A stretch of 64,000 nucleotides of DNA from Alphaproteobacteria bacterium (GTDB lineage: Bacteria; Pseudomonadota; Alphaproteobacteria; Caulobacterales; Parvularculaceae): contig WGLS01000003.1 of the NCBI GenBank assembly GCA_016125455.1, positions 1 through 64,000 of the forward strand, written 5' to 3'. The notes under the pieces were generated by a model that was not told where the DNA came from, searched no databases, and worked only from the letters and a program-made list of their open reading frames with translations. Of the stretch, positions 61,299 to 64,000 are shown piece by piece (position 1 is the first letter of the stretch; every line of letters begins with the position of its first letter). A program made the translations under genes and the position numbers.

Positions 61299-63167
61299 AT
61301 GTCAGATTTACCCGTCGCTCCCGCAGAGCGCCTGCGCAATGTCGCCATTATCGCCCACGTCGACCACGGCAAGACAACCCTGGTCGATGAAATGCTGCGT
61401 CAGTCAGGCGCTGTTCGGGAAAATGCGGACATGGCCGAACGCGCGATGGATTCAAATGACATCGAGCGCGAGCGCGGAATCACGATCCTCGCAAAATGCA
61501 CGAGCGTCGACTGGGTGGGCGCCGGGGCCTCGGATCCACTACGCATCAACATCGTTGACACGCCTGGACACGCCGATTTTGGCGGCGAGGTCGAGCGAAT
61601 TCTTTCAATGGTCGATGGCTGCCTTCTGCTTGTGGACGCTGCCGAAGGCCCGATGCCACAAACCAAGTTCGTTCTTTCAAAGGCCCTTAAGCTTGGGCTC
61701 AAGCCGATCCTCGTGCTCAACAAGATCGATCGACCGGCGGCGGACCCGGATGCCGCGCTTGACGCCGCGTTTGACCTATTCGCCGCGCTTGGCGCAAGCG
61801 ATGAACAACTGGACTTCCCTACTTTATACGCTTCCGGTCGCGATGGCTGGGCGGCGCGCGACATTAATGATCCGCACGATGATCTTTCACCTTTGTTCGA
61901 GACGATCGCCGCGCACGTTCCGGCCCCGAGGGTGGCCGCCGCTAGCGAGGGTGAACCATTCCGGATGCTTGCCACGACTCTTGAGGCCGATCCTTATCTC
62001 GGGCGAATTCTGACTGGGCGCGTTGAGTCCGGCGTAATACGGCCGGGCTTGACATACAAGGCGCTATCGCGTTCCGGCAAAGAGCTGGAACGTGTACGGA
62101 TTACCAAGGTGTTGGCGTTTCGTGGCCTGAAGCGCCAGCCCGTCGATATAGCTGGGCCAGGCGACATTGTGGCCATCGCTGGATACCAGAAGGCGTCGGT
62201 CGCGGATACGCTGTGCGATCTGTCAGCTATGGAAGCGCTCCCGGCTCAGCCGATCGATCCGCCGACGCTTTCAGTCACAATCTCGGCGAACGACTCTCCG
62301 CTTGCTGGCCGTGAAGGAGACAAGGTGCAGTCGCGGGTCATCCGTGAGCGTCTTATGCGTCAAGCCGAAGGCGACGTCGCGATTCGCGTGACGGACGCGG
62401 CAAGTGGCGACGGCATTGAAGTCGCTGGGCGCGGCGAGCTGCAGCTCGGCGTTCTGATTGAGAACATGCGCCGCGAAGGCTTTGAGTTATCCGTCTCTCG
62501 ACCCAGGGTCGTTACGAAAATGAACGATGCCGGAGAGACCCTCGAGCCGATTGAAGAAGTCGTAATCGATGTCGACGATGAATTTTCCGGCGTAGTCATT
62601 GAAACGCTGACGCGCCGCAAGGCGGATCTACAGGAAATGAAGCCGGCCGGCGCAGGCAAGACGCGGCTCGTTCTGCACGCGCCCGCACGCGCCCTGATCG
62701 GCTATCATGGTCAATTCCTGACGGACACGCGCGGCACAGGCGTGATGAACCGTTCTTTCCTTGAGTACTCGCCTCATCGCGGTCCGATCGAGGGGCGGCG
62801 GAACGGTGTCTTGATCGCAAACGGGGATGGCGAGAGCGTTCCCTATGCGCTGTGGAACCTCGAAGAACGCGGCGTTCTTTTCATTTCGTCTGGCGAGGCG
62901 GTCTATCAGGGGATGATCATTGGCGAAAACGCCAAGGACGACGATCTCGACGTCAACCCGCTTCGAGCAAAGCAGCTCACGAACATTCGGGCTGCGGGCA
63001 AGGACGAAGCCGTGCGCCTGACGACGCCGCGCCGGCTGACGCTTGAACACGCCATCGCCTACATCGAAGACGATGAGCTGGTGGAAGTGACGCCAAGGTC
63101 CATTCGTTTGAGAAAGCGCGAATTGCTGCCCCATATGCGCAAGAAGCGGGCAAAAGCCGCGGGCTGA
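61299..63167 (+). CDS. typA: GTP-binding protein TypA/BipA
   Basis: A 622-residue translational GTPase related to EF-G that binds 70S ribosomes and helps large-subunit assembly. G1 is [10 protein letters not shown] (about residues 20-29), the switch I block is [13 protein letters not shown]3 is [13 protein letters not shown], and G4 is [11 protein letters not shown]. The BipA-specific C-terminal parts are [20 protein letters not shown] and [20 protein letters not shown]. Length and domain order are normal, with a slightly extended N-terminus. Confidence 0.97.
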   Translation: MSDLPVAPAERLRNVAIIAHVDHGKTTLVDEMLRQSGAVRENADMAERAMDSNDIERERGITILAKCTSVDWVGAGASDPLRINIVDTPGHADFGGEVERILSMVDGCLLLVDAAEGPMPQTKFVLSKALKLGLKPILVLNKIDRPAADPDAALDAAFDLFAALGASDEQLDFPTLYASGRDGWAARDINDPHDDLSPLFETIAAHVPAPRVAAASEGEPFRMLATTLEADPYLGRILTGRVESGVIRPGLTYKALSRSGKELERVRITKVLAFRGLKRQPVDIAGPGDIVAIAGYQKASVADTLCDLSAMEALPAQPIDPPTLSVTISANDSPLAGREGDKVQSRVIRERLMRQAEGDVAIRVTDAASGDGIEVAGRGELQLGVLIENMRREGFELSVSRPRVVTKMNDAGETLEPIEEVVIDVDDEFSGVVIETLTRRKADLQEMKPAGAGKTRLVLHAPARALIGYHGQFLTDTRGTGVMNRSFLEYSPHRGPIEGRRNGVLIANGDGESVPYALWNLEERGVLFISSGEAVYQGMIIGENAKDDDLDVNPLRAKQLTNIRAAGKDEAVRLTTPRRLTLEHAIAYIEDDELVEVTPRSIRLRKRELLPHMRKKRAKAAG

Positions 63168-63188
63168 CGCGCCTTTCCAGCCGCATCT

Positions 63189-64000
63189 CTATTCCGCGCC
63201 AGTTGCTGCCGAATAAGCGATCGATCGAACGAGTTGTCCGGCATTCGTGCCTGGATCATTTGGCCCAGGTTCACGTTGTGTCAGGAGCACGACGGCGACG
63301 TCATCGGCCTTGTTGACAACGAAAGACGTGTCCCAATAGCCGCCCCAGCGCCAGTCTCCGGGCGCGTCATACTCGCCGGTAAGGCCGGGTTTCATGATGA
63401 CCTGGCCCCCGAGTCCGAATCCATACCCTTTGTCCTGCCAGTCCTGCGGCAGAACGCGCTGAAGAAGCTGGTTCGTGAACATCGCGCGCACGCTCGCGCC
63501 GGAAAGAATGCGAGCGCCATCAAGTTCGCCATCATTGAGTAGCATGCGGCAGAATCTTATGTAGTCCGGCGCGGTCGAAACAAGACCGCCGCCGCCGGAC
63601 GCAACGCCGAATGCCTGCGCGTTGATGTCAACCGCGATACCTTGACCGTTGGGATCGACAGGATCCGGCAATGTCAGGTTGCCCGCCTCATCGAAAGTAT
63701 AGACAGTCGCAAGTCCCGGGACATCCGCGTCGTCAATAAGAAAGAACGTGTCCGTCATATTCAGCGGGTCAAAGATCGCCTGCTTTGCATAAGCGCCAAG
63801 CTCCATGCCGGAAGCTACTTCTACCACGCGACCGAGCACGTCGGTCGCGTAACTATAAAACCACCGCTCGCCGGGATCAAAGTAGAGAGGGAGCGCGGCA
63901 ATTCGCTCAATTCGCGCGTCCAGGTCTCCTTCGGTAAAGAACGGGTTCGCGGCCAGATATTCCTTGTCCAGATCAGTCCTTGCCAGGAATGCATACCCGA
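63189..64000 (-). CDS. Beta-lactamase-family serine hydrolase, C-terminal part (5' end outside the window)
   Basis: The minus-strand frame is open from the window edge to a stop at 63189-63191. About 270 residues are visible. GERWFYSYATDVLGRVVEVAS matches the YxN-type second motif region of class C beta-lactamase-fold enzymes. FDPLNMTDTFF, GGGGLVSTAPDYIRFCRMLL and the late WGGYWDTSFVVN match the family's C-terminal half, with the H/K-x-G strand replaced. The SxxK nucleophile lies outside. It could be an esterase or peptidase. It converges on typA. Confidence 0.87.
   Translation of the reverse strand, partial: GYAFLARTDLDKEYLAANPFFTEGDLDARIERIAALPLYFDPGERWFYSYATDVLGRVVEVASGMELGAYAKQAIFDPLNMTDTFFLIDDADVPGLATVYTFDEAGNLTLPDPVDPNGQGIAVDINAQAFGVASGGGGLVSTAPDYIRFCRMLLNDGELDGARILSGASVRAMFTNQLLQRVLPQDWQDKGYGFGLGGQVIMKPGLTGEYDAPGDWRWGGYWDTSFVVNKADDVAVVLLTQREPGPNDPGTNAGQLVRSIAYSAATGAE

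Overview
The window is about 64% G+C chromosomal DNA of a Gram-negative, aerobic alphaproteobacterium. The evidence is the gene content and order: ftsE-ftsX with a divergent zinc-ribbon gene, xseB-dxs-tlyA-rlmD, an alphaproteobacterial GluQ, etfB-etfA beside a HIG1-domain protein, tldD next to coxB-ctaD-ctaB-ctaG-coxC-surf1, and a TonB-dependent receptor with a dedicated ExbB/ExbD/TonB set. A member of the Parvularculales/Caulobacterales group is plausible, but I cannot fix the genus from sequence reading alone. Almost all of it looks like core chromosome. The only mobile-element trace is the first 15 codons of an IS630-type transposase at the left edge.

Layout. 1-5700: IS630 fragment, a MarR regulator, the leftward set ftsE-ftsX-ydcF-like-plsC, and a rightward zinc-ribbon protein with a huge Asp/Arg-rich middle. 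5777-9460: purine phosphoribosyltransferase, a small unknown, an M20 peptidase and a divergent histone-deacetylase-like enzyme. 9522-18423: histidine phosphatase, xseB, dxs, a 38-residue lysine-rich microprotein, an exported amidohydrolase, an AGCS amino-acid symporter, tlyA and rlmD. 18478-28005: a CitMHS transporter, aroC, pdxH, hydrolases, an ATP-grasp-like/metallo-beta-lactamase pair, small enzymes and a YtcJ-like lipoprotein amidohydrolase. 28220-28578: tRNA-Pro(CGG) and tRNA-Gln(TTG).

29031-35082 is a six-gene TonB energiser operon: DUF3450-type protein, long MotA/TolQ/ExbB protein, ExbB, two ExbD, TonB and a TPR protein. It is closed by a strong hairpin terminator shared with the oppositely oriented etfB-etfA. 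36993-43085 holds a HIG1 protein, a large exported papain-fold-like unknown, a small unknown, gluQ, an ABC-exporter membrane domain without its ATPase, and a DUF3667 protein. 43548-46910 is a 1120-residue TonB-dependent receptor, a likely client of the TonB operon.

47020-56232 is tldD followed by the aa3-type cytochrome c oxidase structural and assembly genes (coxB, ctaD, a 122-residue membrane protein, ctaB, a CoxF-like small protein, ctaG, coxC, DUF983, surf1). 56296-58641 is a leftward MotA-like/OmpA-like pair with a small exported cysteine protein. 59105-64000 holds a small exported protein, a membrane-embedded alpha/beta hydrolase, typA/bipA and the 3' part of a beta-lactamase-family serine hydrolase.

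I see no prophage, CRISPR array or known defence island. The most interesting leads are the 38-residue basic microprotein between two hairpins, the ATP-grasp-like/MBL pair, the MotA/OmpA/cysteine-protein operon, a roughly 95-residue insertion in CoxB, the ATPase-less ABC membrane protein, the exported papain-like protein, and several short tandem duplications at gene edges.
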